A stretch of DNA of 64,000 nucleotides from Erinaceus europaeus (taxonomy: Eukaryota; Chordata; Mammalia; Eulipotyphla; Erinaceidae), in the NCBI RefSeq assembly GCF_950295315.1, contig NC_080164.1:5868582-5932581 (forward strand), in the 5' to 3' direction. This document shows, piece after piece, positions 19,846-32,104 of the stretch. The position numbers and the translations under genes were made by a program. Under the pieces are notes generated by a model. It did not search any database, was not told the origin of the DNA, and saw only the letters and a program-made list of their open reading frames with translations. Each line of letters opens with the position of its first letter. Position 1 is the stretch's first letter.

Positions 19846-20134
19846 GAGAACAAGTGTATGGGTCAGGTATTAGTTATTTCTGGTTGTGGTAGCAGAATTA
19901 AGACTGCTCCCAGGAGTTCTGACAACCAACCCTCTTCCTGTCTTTCAAGTCACTCCCCTTGATGTTTTGTCGTGGCACAGTGGTTCTGGCTTCTCTGGCT
20001 ATTAGTCAGGCCCCATCAGTCATTATCTATGCAGCCCTGGGAACGTTTCTCTCACTCAGTACTTATACTTACAGCATCTTCCTGTCCTATGAGAGGAAGA
20101 AGTCGGGTCCCACCTCTGAGGTGCTTGGCATGTA

Positions 20135-21236
20135 GGAATTAATTTGGTTAAACTCAGGTATTGCTTCCATTCTCAGTATCCCAGACTGAGAGAGGGCAAG
20201 TGGAGTTTTTTCTAGCAAAACCCTTGCAATCTTCTGAATGCTGACCGCAGCATAAATAAAACCGATCAAAGGTAGGGGAGAATGGCAAACCCTATCAAAG
20301 GGACTTTCCAAAGTTAACCCTATCACCAAATAATGTGATGATAACAGTATCTATCCATTGTCTTCGTGAACCCTAAGACAACAGGAACCTCACATTTCCA
20401 CTATAGAGCCTATATTTCCCCCAGTCCTGGAACCTTAGGGTGGGGCCCACTTTTCTGCATGCTGCTCTCAATTCAAATCAAATAATATTGCATCTGCGGA
20501 TCGCAACCTAATCAACACAACGAATGCCACCCCAGCATGCTTCACTTCAGACTGTGACCAGAGACTTCAGGTGTGGAATGACAACCCTTCAGCTTCATCA
20601 CTCGGGTGAGACATTTCATTTCATAGTATTCTCTAATTCCATTCCAGGTGTTCCACTCCCCAATAAAGTCCCCAAACCTAAATATAGACCAGGTCCCCTG
20701 AGATAGAGCATAGGTTCACCCGTGCCCATAAACCAGAGAAAAATATATACCTGAAAACAGAAGTACACAAGAGCATGCAGGGAATACCCCCAACACTTCA
20801 TCTGCACTATTCCAGTCTTTAGGTCCATGATTGTTAAACAAGTTGTTTGGCTTTGTATGTTAGCTCTCTTTTCAGCCACCAGGTTCCGGATGCCAGCAAG
20901 ATGCTGACCAGACTTCCCTGGACAGATGACCCCTTCAATGTGTACTGGAGCTCCACTTCCTCAGAGCCCCACCCTACTAGGGAAAGAGAGAGGCAGACTG
21001 GGAGTATGGATGGACCAGTCAATGCCCATGCTCATCAGGGAAGCAATTACAGAAGCCAGACCTTCCACCCTCTGCAACCCACAACAACCCTGGATCCATA
21101 CTCCCAGAGGGATAGAGAACGGGAAAGCTATCAGGGGAGGGGGTGGGATGTGGAGATCGGGTTATGGGAATTGTGCGGAATTGTACCCTTCTTATTCTAT
21201 GGTTTTGTTAATGTCTCCTTTCTTAAATTAAAAAGA
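20135..21236 (+). mobile_element. L1-H 3' UTR, about 1.1 kb
   Basis: The longest sense copy of the 3' UTR without ORF2. It aligns to the reverse complement of about 9020-10110, from ttaaccctatcaccaaataa through cacttcagactgtgacc and tccatgattgttaaacaag to ggttttgttaatgtctcc and an A-rich end. The 5' edge is soft. Confidence 0.87.
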
Positions 21237-21239
21237 AAT

Positions 21240-22110
21240 CCTGGTGTATCTGACAATATAATAAATCTCATACAAAGAAAAAAAAAGATATTGAGTGTGA
21301 AAACAGCACACAGGGGAGAGAGAGCTTTTCTTTCCTCGTGTAGAGAAAGTGTTAAATTGTGCAGCATAATAGAACCTGGAATCATTGGCGGGGGTAGAAA
21401 CCATTATTAATCAATGTCACTGTCACCAGAGAGAAATGTCAGAGCCCAGGGAGACACACTGTGGTCTATGGAGGCTTGCAACGACCAGTTAGTACCCTGC
21501 TGCTCCAATCAAGAAGAACAAGGAAAAAGGCGCTGGAGGCAGGGACTTCTGGCTGGAGATCTTGACCTCCCCCCAAATCTCATGAACCATGAGATGTCAG
21601 ACCTAGGCAGCCCTCCCCTGCAACCTCATCAGCAGCTTCCTGCAGGGCTGTTCCTCCTCAAACATGGACACCCTGGGTTGTGTGAGCATGTGCACAGCCC
21701 TCAGACATCCTGGGGAGAGTTTCCCACTGTCCATCTGTTATCTCCACTCCAAAGTCCAGAATGGCAAGTCCAGGGGTCAGAAAATATATAGGCATCTGTC
21801 TGCACAGCTTGACAAGTTAAACCCTTTCCCCTGCTGGTGAATGCTTTCTTTATCTTTTGTGTAATAAATCCCCATGCTCCCTGCAGTGACACAGCCACTG
21901 AGAGAGAGAGAGAGGGGGGGGGGATGACTGCATGCACAAGCCAGTTAGTGCTGATCGTGGCAACATGATGCATCAGAAAACACACATTGTTGAATAGAAG
22001 GGTAGAAGGGCTTCCTCATCTCTCACCTGGTGGCTTTTAAATTATTATTATTATTGCTTTTTTGATGACTGAATTTAATCAAGATTATCAAACTTTTTTT
22101 TTTCTTATGT
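21240..22110. other. No recognised feature
   Basis: A 125-codon frame at 21414-21791 has no recognisable motif. The phrase taataaatccccatgctccctg near 21862 could be an old LTR end. Confidence 0.4.
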
Positions 22111-22114
22111 ACTA

Positions 22115-22250
22115 AAAAATAGGTGCTGAGTGGTAGCTTCTTGGTAGTACACAGGGCTTGCATGCCTAGGTGCCAGGTTCTACCCCAGCTCTGCCCTGTG
22201 CCAGACCTAAGTGGTGCTCTGCTCTCTCCTAAATTGATTTTTAAATTTTG
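22115..22250 (+). mobile_element. SINE-D-like, diverged
   Basis: ggtgctgagtggtagcttc head, ccaggttctaccccag B-box-like site, CT-rich end. Confidence 0.6.
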
Positions 22251-22254
22251 TTTA

Positions 22255-22392
22255 TTTTATTTTAAGTGAGATACAGAGCAGAAGACAAAGACAGCTCTGG
22301 CTTATGGTGGTGCTGGGGACTGAACCTGGGACTTTAGAGACTCAGATGTGAAAGTCTTTTGCATAATCATTATGATATCTCCCCAGACCCTG
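22255..22392 (-). mobile_element. SINE-B
   Basis: agctctggcttatggtgg, gactgaacctgggac and an antisense head ending taatcattatgatatctccc. Confidence 0.85.
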
Positions 22393-22489
22393 AATCAATT
22401 TTTTAAATAAAAAGGTGTGCTGAGACAGTGTCAAGAGCTTCTGCCTATACGTTTTACTCTCAGTATTATCATGAACAAGGGCCCTGAGC

Positions 22490-22645
22490 AGCCCCGGGAG
22501 GTGGTGCAGTGAAGACAGCAGTGGGCTCTTTCAGGCATCAGGTCTCCCAAGTTCCATCCTTGGTATCACATATGTCAGAGGGATGCTCTGGTTCCCCACC
22601 CCACCCAATAAATACATAAATAAATACATCTTTTAAAAAAGGCCT
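22490..22645 (+). mobile_element. SINE-D
   Basis: gggaggtggtgcagtgaagac head, aagttccatccttgg B-box remnant, accccacccaataaatacataaa end. Confidence 0.75.
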
Positions 22646-22726
22646 GAAATGCTTGATGAGGGTTTAGTTGTATTTAAATGATATGCACTGCTTAGGATTC
22701 ATGCTAGCCCCCAGTTTTTCATGTTC

Positions 22727-22868
22727 TTGTTCATCCATTCATTTGTCTGTCTGTCCATCCACTCATTCATCCATCCATCCATTCATCCATCTATTTATCC
22801 ATCCATCCATCCATCTATCCATCCATCCATCATCCATCCATCCAACCATCCATTCATTCATTCAGTCA
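22727..22868. repeat. (CATC)n / (CATT)n tetranucleotide repeat
   Basis: About 140 bp of CATC, CATT and TCTG-type units, longest pure blocks near 22797-22845. Confidence 0.95.
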
Positions 22869-22964
22869 GTGTTTGCTTTAAGCATTTACTTCGCACCACA
22901 TGCTGTGCTGAGTGTTAAGTATTGAGAGACTACCTAGAGCTCCTGACAAAAAAATAACACTGGT

Positions 22965-23306
22965 GGGAGTCTGGAGATAGTGCTGTGGGTTAAGCACACG
23001 TGGTGCAAAGCGAAAGGACTACCTAGGGATCCCAGTTTGAGCCCCGGGCTGCCCACCTGCAGGGGAGTCGCTTCACAGGCGGTGAAGCAGGTCTGCAGGT
23101 GTCTGTCTTTCTCTCCCCCTCTCTGTCTTCCCCTCCTCTCTCCATTTCTCTCTGTCCTCTCCAACAACAATGACATCAGTTACAACAACAACAACTACAG
23201 CAACAATAAAAAGACAACAAGGACAACAAAATGGAAAAAAAATAGTCTTCAGGAGCAGTGGATTCGTGGTGCAGGCACTGAGACCCCGGAAATAGCCCTG
23301 GAGGCA
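22965..23306 (+). mobile_element. SINE-A, long variant, 17-bp TSD
   Basis: Complete element with 3' extension. The target repeat aaaaaaataacactggt is identical at 22948-22964 and 23307-23323. The B box is worn (gtttgagcccc). Confidence 0.95.
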
Positions 23307-23465
23307 AAAAAAATAACACTGGTTACTCTGGTTAGCAGGCCATGGTATAGCTTCACAACTACATCACTCCTGGTGTTAGGGTTTGTCAGAAAGGTGAGAG
23401 TGTGGCCAGCAGACATCCTGCTGTACCGAACAGAGGGTGTGTTCCAGAGCTCTGAAGCCTGATGG

Positions 23466-23934
23466 TGTTGGTATGCATGAGACCCCTTCTGTTTCATTTG
23501 GTTTAAATCCCCCCTGCTTAACACTATTCTATTTACATAACCACTTCATTCTATTTATATAACAGTTGTTAACAAGCACCTCCCTCCAGGGCATTGGTTC
23601 AATCCCCACTGTTTCATGATATGTTTTTGCTCCACCCCCCTCCTTGTCACACCCTGATCCTCTCCTTGTCACACTCTGATTGTCACCAGTCACTTTTCTC
23701 TCCACCCTCTCTATGTCACACCCTGTTTCCACCCTACTTGGCAAATATATATAAAGACAGCATTGTGAGTTTTAGAGTACTTTACCTTGAGTTTAGCTTA
23801 GCTCGTCTTAGATTGTGCTGCGTCCTGCATGAATAAAGAGATACTGCCTACAGCTCAACCATGAATCCCTGGTCGTCTGTTACCCGCCTGTGAAGCCAGC
23901 CCGGCGAGAACAACCTAACCCATCGAAAACAACA
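23466..23934 (+). mobile_element. Solo LTR E, exact 6-bp TSD
   Basis: 469-bp LTR of the same family as the 40-kb element: starts tgttggtatgc, TATATAAA at about 23747-23754, AATAAA at 23832-23837, ends atcgaaaacaaca. The TSD TGATGG lies at 23460-23465 and 23935-23940. A short internal echo of the 3' end (gagaacaacctaaccc) suggests a small duplication. Confidence 0.94.
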
Positions 23935-24057
23935 TGATGGAAGAGTTACATCCCGTGAGGTGAAGCTGCTTCCTGGGGTCCTAGCAACAGCTGCAGTCTT
24001 AGCTTCCTGACTGAGTGTGAGGAGTGTGGATGAGATGGGAAGAGAGAGACCCAGAGG

Positions 24058-24190
24058 AAAACAGTAGAAGAAGAAGGAGGAACAGGAGGAGGAGGAGAAG
24101 AAGAAGCAGAAGGAGAAGAAGGAGAAGGAGAAGGAGAAGGAGAAGGAGAAGGAGGAGAAGGAGAAGGAGAAGGAGAAGGAGAAGAAGTGA
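24058..24190. repeat. GGAGAA-type polypurine tract
   Basis: About 130 bp of pure purines on the plus strand (GAA, GGA, GGAGAA units), ending gagaagaagtgaaag. Confidence 0.95.
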
Positions 24191-24257
24191 AAGAGCCAAG
24201 GGGAAGGTCATGTTGTGCTGAAGGATCCCAGCATGACATGACAGAGCCTTCTTTTTT

Positions 24258-24327
24258 TAAGATAATATATTTTAAATATTTATTTCCTTTTTTTGCTGTT
24301 GTTATAGTTATTATTGTTGTTGTTATT
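24258..24327 (-). mobile_element. SINE-A 3' end, cut by LTR F
   Basis: Only the antisense tail and the ttattattgttgttgttatt segment survive. The expected GA-rich body does not follow. Confidence 0.7.
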
Positions 24328-24700
24328 TGTCGGGCTGCGCGGCGGAAAAGAGAGAGAGGAGATCCGGAACAAATGGGGTGCACAAATCTTTATTATTGGA
24401 TCAGGAGGGGGTGGCTCAGGCCACGTGGAAGTGGAGTCAGCCGAAAAATATGGCCATCCCTGCTACCTCACCACCGGGGCAAGAGAGCCCGAGAGAGCGA
24501 GAGCTAGCGAGAGAGACAGAGAGAGACAGAGACAGAGAGAGAGAGAGACAGACAGAGAGAGGGACAGAGAGAGCAAGAGACTCACACCCCAGAGTGAGGC
24601 AGGTTGCAAAAGACAACAATAATGCTTCCCTGGATGGGATGATCATCAGAGAGGGAGTCCTAGGCTTTGGTGGCGCTTAAAGGGAAGGCAGAGATACTTG
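24328..24700 (-). mobile_element. LTR F, right edge uncertain
   Basis: Starts tgtcgggctgcgc, with an antisense poly(A) signal near 24389 and CACGTG at 24422-24427, collinear with LTRs C, G and J. An internal GA-rich run (24500-24580) follows. I could not find the second TSD, so the right edge is a guess. Confidence 0.65.
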
Positions 24701-24894
24701 GGCTGAGAAATGAAGGCCCACTGGTCACAACTCAGACGAACATTGAAGGGCGTCTGCATGGGGAAAGGCCAGATCTGCTCTAAGTTCTGCCTTCAGAGCA
24801 GAGGTGGGTGGAACTCTTGCAGGAGATGAAACTGGAGTGGTTAAGGCCACAGGACAGGCAGCTCTGCAGTCTCATGGAGTTTTCTGGAACACTC

Positions 24895-25151
24895 TTTATT
24901 TTAAATATTTATTTATTTATTCCCTTTTGCTGCCCTTTTTTTGGTAGTTATTATTGATGTCGTTGTTGTTGGATAAGACAGAAATGGAGAGAGGAGAGGA
25001 AGACAGAGAGGGGCAGAGAAAGACACCTGCAGACCTGCTTCACTGCCTGTGAAGCGACTCCCCTGCAGGTGGGCTTGTACTGGGATCCTTATGCCGGTCC
25101 TTGTACTTTGCGCCATGTGCGCTTAACCTGCTGAGCTACCGCCCAACTCCA
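24895..25151 (-). mobile_element. SINE-A
   Basis: Antisense tail to head, with part of the B-box region missing (cttgtactgggatcc). The flanking ctggaacact repeats at about 24885 and 25155 look like an imperfect TSD. Confidence 0.9.
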
Positions 25152-26140
25152 TCCTGGAACACTTTGAATGAAAGCCTCTGGGGGACAAAAAAATCTTACA
25201 CATGACAATCTTTCCTTAGAGATATATAATCTTCTTTCCTTTCACCTGCTTCCCCTTCCTCCCTCCTTGGCCTCTTCCCTGCTTCCTTCCTTCCAGCCTT
25301 CTTTTCTGTTTTGCTCTTCTACTGTCTTATTTATTCCAGAAAAATGAATCCTAAAAACGGCTTAGGCTGCCACTTCATTCAGGGCCTGATAGCTGGGTTA
25401 TCACTGATTTGCACAAAATCTAATTACAAAATCTGGGTTCACTCCTGTCTACCACATTGTACAAGAAAGATGTTTGCAACTACAAGGTGGGGAAATGTCA
25501 AGTATTCCTGTAGGGACTGTCGTGTTTTTAAAACTATTGCCTTCCGTGGTTTCTTCAAGACCGTGGCCTCTCAGACAAAGTTCTCATGGCACTGGGGAGT
25601 CCAGACAAGACCGTCCCCACCTCTCTGTGGGTCATTAGTCATCTTCTGAGAATCAGTGTCTCCTTGTTGTAGGCAACCCAACGTAGTACCCGGAGCATTG
25701 GTGACATCCAAGCTGGAGTAAAAGTCAAAGAGGAGCAGAGTGCTGTGGAGATGCTGCAAAAGAGGGACTGGGGGCCTGGGGCAAGATACATACAAGACAG
25801 AGACCACGAGGGAAAGAGGCATTTGGACTCAGCCACTGAACATGAGCTTGGAGAATCCAGAATGGGGTCAGAAGACCAGGCCTTTCTGCATTTGTCATTA
25901 CATTGTTGAGCTATCCTAAACTAGGCATTCTCTTCTCTGTGACTTCGTTTACGCAAAGACAAAGAAACGGTCATGGATTGTAATAAACAAAATCACACAT
26001 TTCCTGTGCCAATTAAATGTAAGACTGCTACAGGAAAGCAAGTTTTTCTGATTTGAGAATATTCTTCTCAGAGGGAGAATGCATTATTTATTTATTTATT
26101 TATTTTCCTTTTGTTGTTGTTCCATCTCTCTGTCCTCTTT
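25152..26140. other. No recognised feature
   Basis: Reading frames at 25311-25649 (+) and 25571-25822 (-) lack recognisable motifs. CT-rich stretch 25230-25300. Confidence 0.45.
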
Positions 26141-26149
26141 CTGATAAGT

Positions 26150-26400
26150 GTGGTATGTGATTAAGCATAGCATTGCAAGCAGACTATATGGGCAAAAGAT
26201 AAATAGTTTCTCTGTGCCTTAGTTTCCTCATCTCCAAAATAGAGGCGATTATAAAGACTACTGGGAAAGTGCATGATTCTATAATGAGACACTAAGGTTA
26301 CTGGTCTGAGTGGACTCACTATTTTTTAAAAAATTATTTCACAGGTTATTCAATGGCTTGCAACACAGTTGCTGGCACATAGTCCCTTGTGACTGTCAAG
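26150..26400 (+). mobile_element. MIR relic
   Basis: tctctgtgccttagtttcctc followed by atctccaaaatagag is the hallmark MIR core. A gttgctggcacatagt segment near 26370 fits the MIR 3' part. Confidence 0.8.
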
Positions 26401-26514
26401 TGACCAATGGTTTATTTAAAACATGAGCCCTTCATGTTTGAGGTGCCTCTGGTGAAATTATTATTCATAGAGCTACACAACATTATCATATGACAAGCAA
26501 GGGCTTAATTAAAT

Positions 26515-27010
26515 CAGTATATCTATGTTCATAGAAGCACAGTTTGTAATAGCCAAAACCAGGAAGCAACTCAGGTGTCCAACAACAGATGAGTGGCTGA
26601 GCAAGTTGTGGTCTATATACACCATGGAATACTACTCAGCTATTGCAAATAGTGATTTCACCATTTTAAACCCATCTTGGATGGAGCTTGAAGGAATCAT
26701 GTTAAGTGAAATAAATCAGAAACAGAAGGATGAATATGAGATGATCTCACTCACAGGCAGAAGTTGAAAAGCAAGATCAGGGGAGAAAACACTAAGCAAA
26801 ACTTGGACAGGAGTTGTTTTATTGCACCAAAGTGCAATAAAAGACTCTGCGATGGGTGTGAGGGAGGCTTTAGGTCTTGGAACATGATGGCAGAGGACCT
26901 AGTGGGGGTTGTATTACTGTGTGGAAAACTGGGAAATGTTACGCATGTACAGACTATTGTGTTTACTGTCAACTGTAAAAAACTAATTCCCCAATAAATA
27001 CATTTAAAAA
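26515..27010 (+). mobile_element. L1, ORF2 3' end plus a different 3' UTR
   Basis: About 80 open codons (26525-26767) end the ORF2 frame with the Met-Glu-Tyr-Tyr-Ser-Ala and Trp-Met-Glu-Leu-Glu signatures. The 240-bp 3' UTR (attgcaccaaagtgcaataa, ggaaaactgggaaatgtta) ends in ccccaataaata and an A-rich tail, and shares nothing visible with the L1-H 3' UTR. Confidence 0.93.
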
Positions 27011-27710
27011 ACAACAACAACAGTGGATGCATATTTCATAGAAGATGGTATCTGGGAAGGTGAGTTCTCCATAATTACCCACTGTATGTTTCTGAATATT
27101 ACTAAGTGACCACCAGTTCCAGTTATTTAAATATGAACCGGCTAGGATATTCAATAAGTACACACTGAAAAGACAGAATGGTGCTTGCAAGTTCAAAGTA
27201 TCCTGGCTTTCTCCTGACTAGACTGCTTTGCTCAAGGTTGTACTAATTCATTAATTAGCAGCCTCTGAAAGTGATCATTGAAATGGAAGCTAGGCCGCAT
27301 ATGTGTACTAGCACCTGATGGAGTCTCTCTGTCTTTTCCTTCAGAGTCCCACCAGACACTGCCGTGAGCTTAGGTGCAGACCAACCCCACATGTAGTTAG
27401 TCTATTTTTCAAGTGAGATAACAACGCTTATCTTGAGGAGTCCCGCAATGGTTCCCTGTGATTGTTTATTTCCTAAGCGCTCACAGGTCATCACTTTAAC
27501 CACCTGTAGAGGCCTCAGTGAAGACCACACTCTGAAGATAGACTTGCACCTCAGTAAATACTTGGTTTTGGAACACCTAATGGCATTTGGCAATCAAGGG
27601 CTTATCTTAGAGGAGGCATCCACAAAATAGTACTCACTCTCTCCTTCAATTCCTTGAAAGAACCAAAAAATATATATATATCACTGAGGCCTGTTTATCT
27701 TCTTTGCAAA
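27011..27710. other. No recognised feature
   Basis: Single-copy-looking sequence; a short (TA)n at 27669-27680. Confidence 0.5.
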
Positions 27711-27711
27711 T

Positions 27712-27828
27712 AATAATAATACTAACACACTGTTCACTTCTGGCTTATTCTGGTGATGGGGAGTGAACCTGGGGCCTTAGAGCCTCTGGCATGGAATCCT
27801 TTTGCATAACCACTATGCTATCCCTAAT
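27712..27828 (-). mobile_element. SINE-B
   Basis: cttctggcttattctggtg, gagtgaacctggggcc, and an antisense head ataaccactatgctatccc. Confidence 0.82.
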
Positions 27829-27897
27829 TGCTGCTGTGTCCTATGAAGCCTGAACTTTTTCAGAACAGGAAAGGGAGGTGGTATAAGAAAAAAATAC

Positions 27898-28112
27898 CAG
27901 TGCCAGGCAGTAGTGCACGTGGTTAAGCACACACATCACAGGACTCAAAGACCCAGGTTCCAGTCCCTGGTCCCCATCTGCAGGGGAAAGCTTCATGAGC
28001 AGTGAAGGAGAGCTGCAGGTGTCTCTCTGTCTCTTTCCCTCTCTAGCTCCCCCTCTGCTCTCAATTTATCTCTGTCTCTATCCAATGATAAATAATCAAA
28101 AGATTTAAAAAC
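27898..28112 (+). mobile_element. SINE-C
   Basis: ccaggcagtagtgcacgtgg head, ggttccagtccctgg B-box region, CT-rich body, atccaatgataaataatc end. Confidence 0.88.
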
Positions 28113-28286
28113 AGAAGAAAAATACCTTTGGTCTGTGTCTCTTCTTTCCCACAAGAAACCTATTCTGATCATATCTGAGTTTATGCTAGTGAACAGAAGG
28201 CCAGTCCCCTTCATAGCCTCAAAAGGGGATCAGTTACCAGCAAGAGCAAATTACTCATCTGGGTATTGGATGGAACACCGGCCCCA

Positions 28287-28580
28287 GGGAGTCGGGCAGT
28301 GGTGCAGCAGGTTAAGTGCATCAGGCGCAAAGTGCAAAGACCAGCATAAGGGTCCTGGTTCGAGCCCCCGGGTCCCCACCTGCAGGGGAGTCATTTCACA
28401 AGTGGTGAACCAGGTCTGCAGGTGTCTGTCTTTCTTCCTCCTCTGTCTTCCCCTCCTCTCTCCATTTCTCTCTGTCCTATCCAACAACAACGACATCAAT
28501 AACCACAACAAAATTAAACAATAAGGGCAAGAAAAGGGAAAATAAATAAATTTAAAAAATAAAATAAAATAAAAAAGAAC
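28287..28580 (+). mobile_element. SINE-A
   Basis: gggagtcgggcagtggtgc head, GGTTCGAGCCC B box at about 28357, body and an (AAAAT)n tail. A short gccccag direct repeat at both ends is a possible TSD. Confidence 0.93.
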
Positions 28581-28877
28581 AACAGCCCCAGCCAATGACC
28601 CCTGGTGGCTAGATTGAGCTCCTCAAAACTTTCTTGATTGTACAAACTTATTTAGACGTAAATAATCTTATAATGCCCCTTGAACGAATTTCTGATTTGA
28701 TTAAAAAAAAAAAACATGTGTTGAAAGCAGGACACACCCCAACTTCACAGAAACTGAAGTTCCTGTGCACGAGAACTTCCAGAGTTCACTCTTCCTTTAG
28801 CTGGGGATGGGTGGCCTGTATTATCCATGGGATCAATAGGTAGAGGCCAGTAGTGTCTTTCTGGGTTCTCTGATTCA
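28581..28877. other. No recognised feature
   Basis: Just under 300 bp; A-run at 28702-28713. Nothing recognisable. Confidence 0.45.
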
Positions 28878-29366
28878 TTCTGGGAAATTATTTTGGAGAA
28901 TTGTGCAGATGTGGTCAAACCCTGGCAGGGCCCACAAAGCACTATATTTCCATGCAAGGATTATTTACAGATTCCCACCACGTTATCCCCTCAGGGTATT
29001 GCTAATTCAGTTAAAGCCATTGCAACAGTTGAAAAGGATGCTTCCACCTTTCCAACATGCTCTTTGCCTCTCTCCACCCCCTTTCCTAGCCAATCCTGTC
29101 CTGACTTGCCACTTCTGGAATCCTCCCATAAAAGCCTCTCGTATTTCTGCTTTTTGCTTTCGCTCTCTTTGCTCTTCTCTCTTCCTTGACTTGACCTGGA
29201 GAAGGGCTGGTGGGAATACTAGGAGGCGGCCATTTTGCTAGCTCCACGTGGCCCGAAACTCTGTGCTCTCACCCAACTCTGGGGCATCTGAGTGAGTAAA
29301 CATTTGCTTTCCTGAACCACCACAAATTCCTGGTATCTTCTCTCTCCCCCACGACGCAACCTGACA
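28878..29366 (+). mobile_element. LTR G, 5' edge uncertain
   Basis: cataaaa TATA box at 29128-29134, then ggcggccatttt at 29226-29237 and CACGTG at 29245-29250, ending acgcaacctgaca. The order and spacing match LTR J and antisense LTR C. No AATAAA survives (gagtgagtaaac at the position). TSD not found. Confidence 0.78.
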
Positions 29367-29748
29367 AATTAGAATGGCTTTATGGGAAGTCCTTAACTGT
29401 AGCAAACTGAGAAGTATGGGTAACAAACATCTCATTGCCAGAAAGGCATCTGCTGGGATCTGATACTTGTCACTGGTACCCAGAAGACTTTGTAGGATTG
29501 AGCCCTCACCCTGTCAGCTGTGCACTGCCTCAGAAGTAAGCAACCAAATCCACTTATCCTGCGATGCTCAGCTGATGGCCAGAGACTTGGTAGCTGATAT
29601 TCAGGAGGAGCTCAGAGATTACTCTGTACACATTTGACCTCAGATCCTCCATAAATATTTCTGTGCTTCTCTAATCATTTACTGTCCATTCTTTTTAAAA
29701 AGTTATTATTAAAAATAACATTTTTAGAGAAATCTATTATTTTAAGTT
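29367..29748. other. No recognised feature
   Basis: AT-rich; no repeat or gene identified. Confidence 0.5.
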
Positions 29749-29749
29749 T

Positions 29750-29965
29750 CTTTTTAAAATCTTTTGATTTTATTTATTATCAAATAGAAACAGAAATATT
29801 GAGAGGGGGGATGTAGATAAAGAGGGGGAAAGACAGAGAGACACCTGCTGCCCAGCTTTACCACCCCTGAAGTTTTACCCCTGCAGGTGGGGACCAGAGG
29901 CTTGAACCTGGGTCCTTGAGCACTGTAATGTGTACACTTAACCAGATGTACCACTGCCTGGCCCC
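29750..29965 (-). mobile_element. SINE-C
   Basis: Antisense tail, GA-rich body, ctgcaggtggggaccagagg, gcttgaacctgggtcc antisense B box, head ending taccactgcctggcccc. Confidence 0.9.
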
Positions 29966-31870
29966 TATAAAGAAAATTTCAAAAGAGATGTTAGCTTTCT
30001 ACTTTGCTTTAACATGTTCAACAATATCAACTATTACTATCAAACAATGGATTTATGCCAGATTTGATCACTTTCTCATACCTAGACTAAAGTAAAAAGT
30101 CTTATAGGCCTTCCTGACCACTACAAGAATCATTCCATGTTTGGGGGAGGGTCCATTTTTCTGAATTTGATTGCTATCTGTTTCTCTAAGTCTATATAAA
30201 CTTTTCAAGTTTGTCTTATGCAATAAGATTCCAACCCCTGTCACCCTCACATTCTATAATAATATAGCATTTCTCAAGGATGTGAAAGTTAGCTTGACTT
30301 TTCTCATACAGCAACAGACTTAATATGTTCCAAAATTCACGTGGAAAGAGGAATTTGAGACATTCCAATCAATTCATACTTAGGGTTTGAAATAAAGGAA
30401 TGAGAGAGAGGGAGAGGGAGAGAGAAAGAGAAAGATGGCGAAAGACATTATTTAATAGTTCCCATGGCTCAGAGTTCTTTTATTAAACTACAGAAGTTTA
30501 AAAGTCTAGAATTTCACACTGAGAAGAAACATACTCTTCCAAATCATAGCCCCTAGATGTGGGTCAGCAAACACTGTGATTAAAATAACTGCTGTTAAGT
30601 GAAAAGTACCTAATGAATGGACACTGTCTCTCAGCTCTTGCACTCACAATCTGTCCATCTGGGTGCATTCTCATCGCCAGCATGTCTCCTGTGCTCACCT
30701 AGCAAACAGGCTTTCTCTTGTAGTCTTTGAAATCAGTACCTTTTGTGTCAGGAGGCAGAGGCAGAACCAGGGACAATCACTCACTGTCTCACAGCTACCC
30801 TTTTGATAAGATGATTCCATTCCCATAACCTCCTGATATCTTATTTAACCATTCAGTTATGCTCTCATTAAAATGCACATTATTTTACCTCTCCATTAAA
30901 GTGCTGACTGTATTCTAGCCACCATCCAACATCAATACAAAGAGGAGGAATAATTTCACTTCTAAGTAATGGCTTCACCAGGGGGCAGGTGGGAAGGTGG
31001 GCTCACTTGTCCCTATGAACCACACCACAGTGTTATAGAGGCAGGAACTGAGTAAGGCATATCCAAACATTTGTGAGTGTCAGGAAGCCAATCTAAGGTC
31101 TGTAGGAATAAGTTAGGGGGTGGCTTAAGGATTGAAAGGGACATTGGAGGCAAGCGGGAAATAGATACAAAGGTACTATTTAGTGAAAGGCAACAAAGAG
31201 AGTGATGTAGAGTGAGCCCCTTGAATGATCACGGTGAATGAGGGTGAAAGTAGAACCCTCCTATAAAGCAAGTTGAGATGGAAGATTAAGGCACACACTG
31301 CACACATATACTGTGGGGCAAGCTCTGGATGACCTGTCTTGACCACCCCAGTCCACCAGTCTGTTGGCCACCAGAGTGGTGTTGTAGGGGGGAGGAGGAG
31401 AACAAGCCATGGTAGGGGTGAGTGCACAGAAAGACTTCTCTGAACACTATGGCAGGGGGTGGTGTGTTTATTTGTTTACATGAAGGTATTCTTATACTCA
31501 AACAAGCAGGCGGAAAAAGGAAGTATGGTCGGACCAATCATTGTAAAGGTCAATATCATGAAGCGGGAGCAAGCTGGGGATAGGAAAGTTGTGGTCTTAT
31601 CAGGAACGGGCTGAGGTAAAGGCTGATGCAATCTCAATGGTTAAGCTGTTTGTGACAACACCCTTTTGTATGCAGGAAATGGAAACTCAACTATAATATG
31701 TGCAGCAGTTTCAGTAAACAGCTCCTGCTCTAGTGCCAGGTGCAGAATGTTGGCAACAAGTCCAGCTGGGGGGGAGGGAGGAGGACCAAGGAGGATTTTG
31801 GGTGAACTCCTAGTGGTCTCAGAGAGATGACGGGTATCAGCCCTGCTCTACTTGCCATATCCCCACAATA
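29966..31870. other. Long stretch without recognised repeats
   Basis: About 1.9 kb with no recognised SINE, L1 or LTR; a GA-rich run at 30398-30435 is the only low-complexity part. The stretch 31560-31720 has an LTR-like feel but no boundary. Frames at 31176-31537 (-) look like chance. Confidence 0.4.
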
Positions 31871-31874
31871 TACC

Positions 31875-32078
31875 TATACATTTATTCATTATTGCATAGA
31901 GATGGAGACAAATTGAGAGGAGACTGGGGGACAGAAAGAGACAAAAGAAAAACACCTGTAGCCCTGCTTCACCACCTGTGAAGCTTTCTTCTTTGCAGGT
32001 GGGGACCAGAGTTTGAACCTGGGTCCTTGCACAGTGTAGTATGGGTGCTTAGTTAGGTGCACCACCACCAGGCTCCTG
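31875..32078 (-). mobile_element. SINE-C
   Basis: tttattcattattgcataga tail side, gcaggtggggaccagag, gtttgaacctgggtcc, and a head ending gtgcaccaccaccaggc. Confidence 0.88.
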
Positions 32079-32104
32079 TTTTCTTGTTTCTTAAATAAAT
32101 AAAA

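Noticed and set aside
24024..24221. Poly-arginine frame and its poly-leucine complement
   Set aside because: Produced by the GGAGAA purine tract; no flanking coding signals.
24328..25151. TSD for LTR F using gttatt at 24322 and 24947
   Set aside because: The second hexamer lies inside a different SINE-A copy where that sequence is normal, so the match is not evidence.
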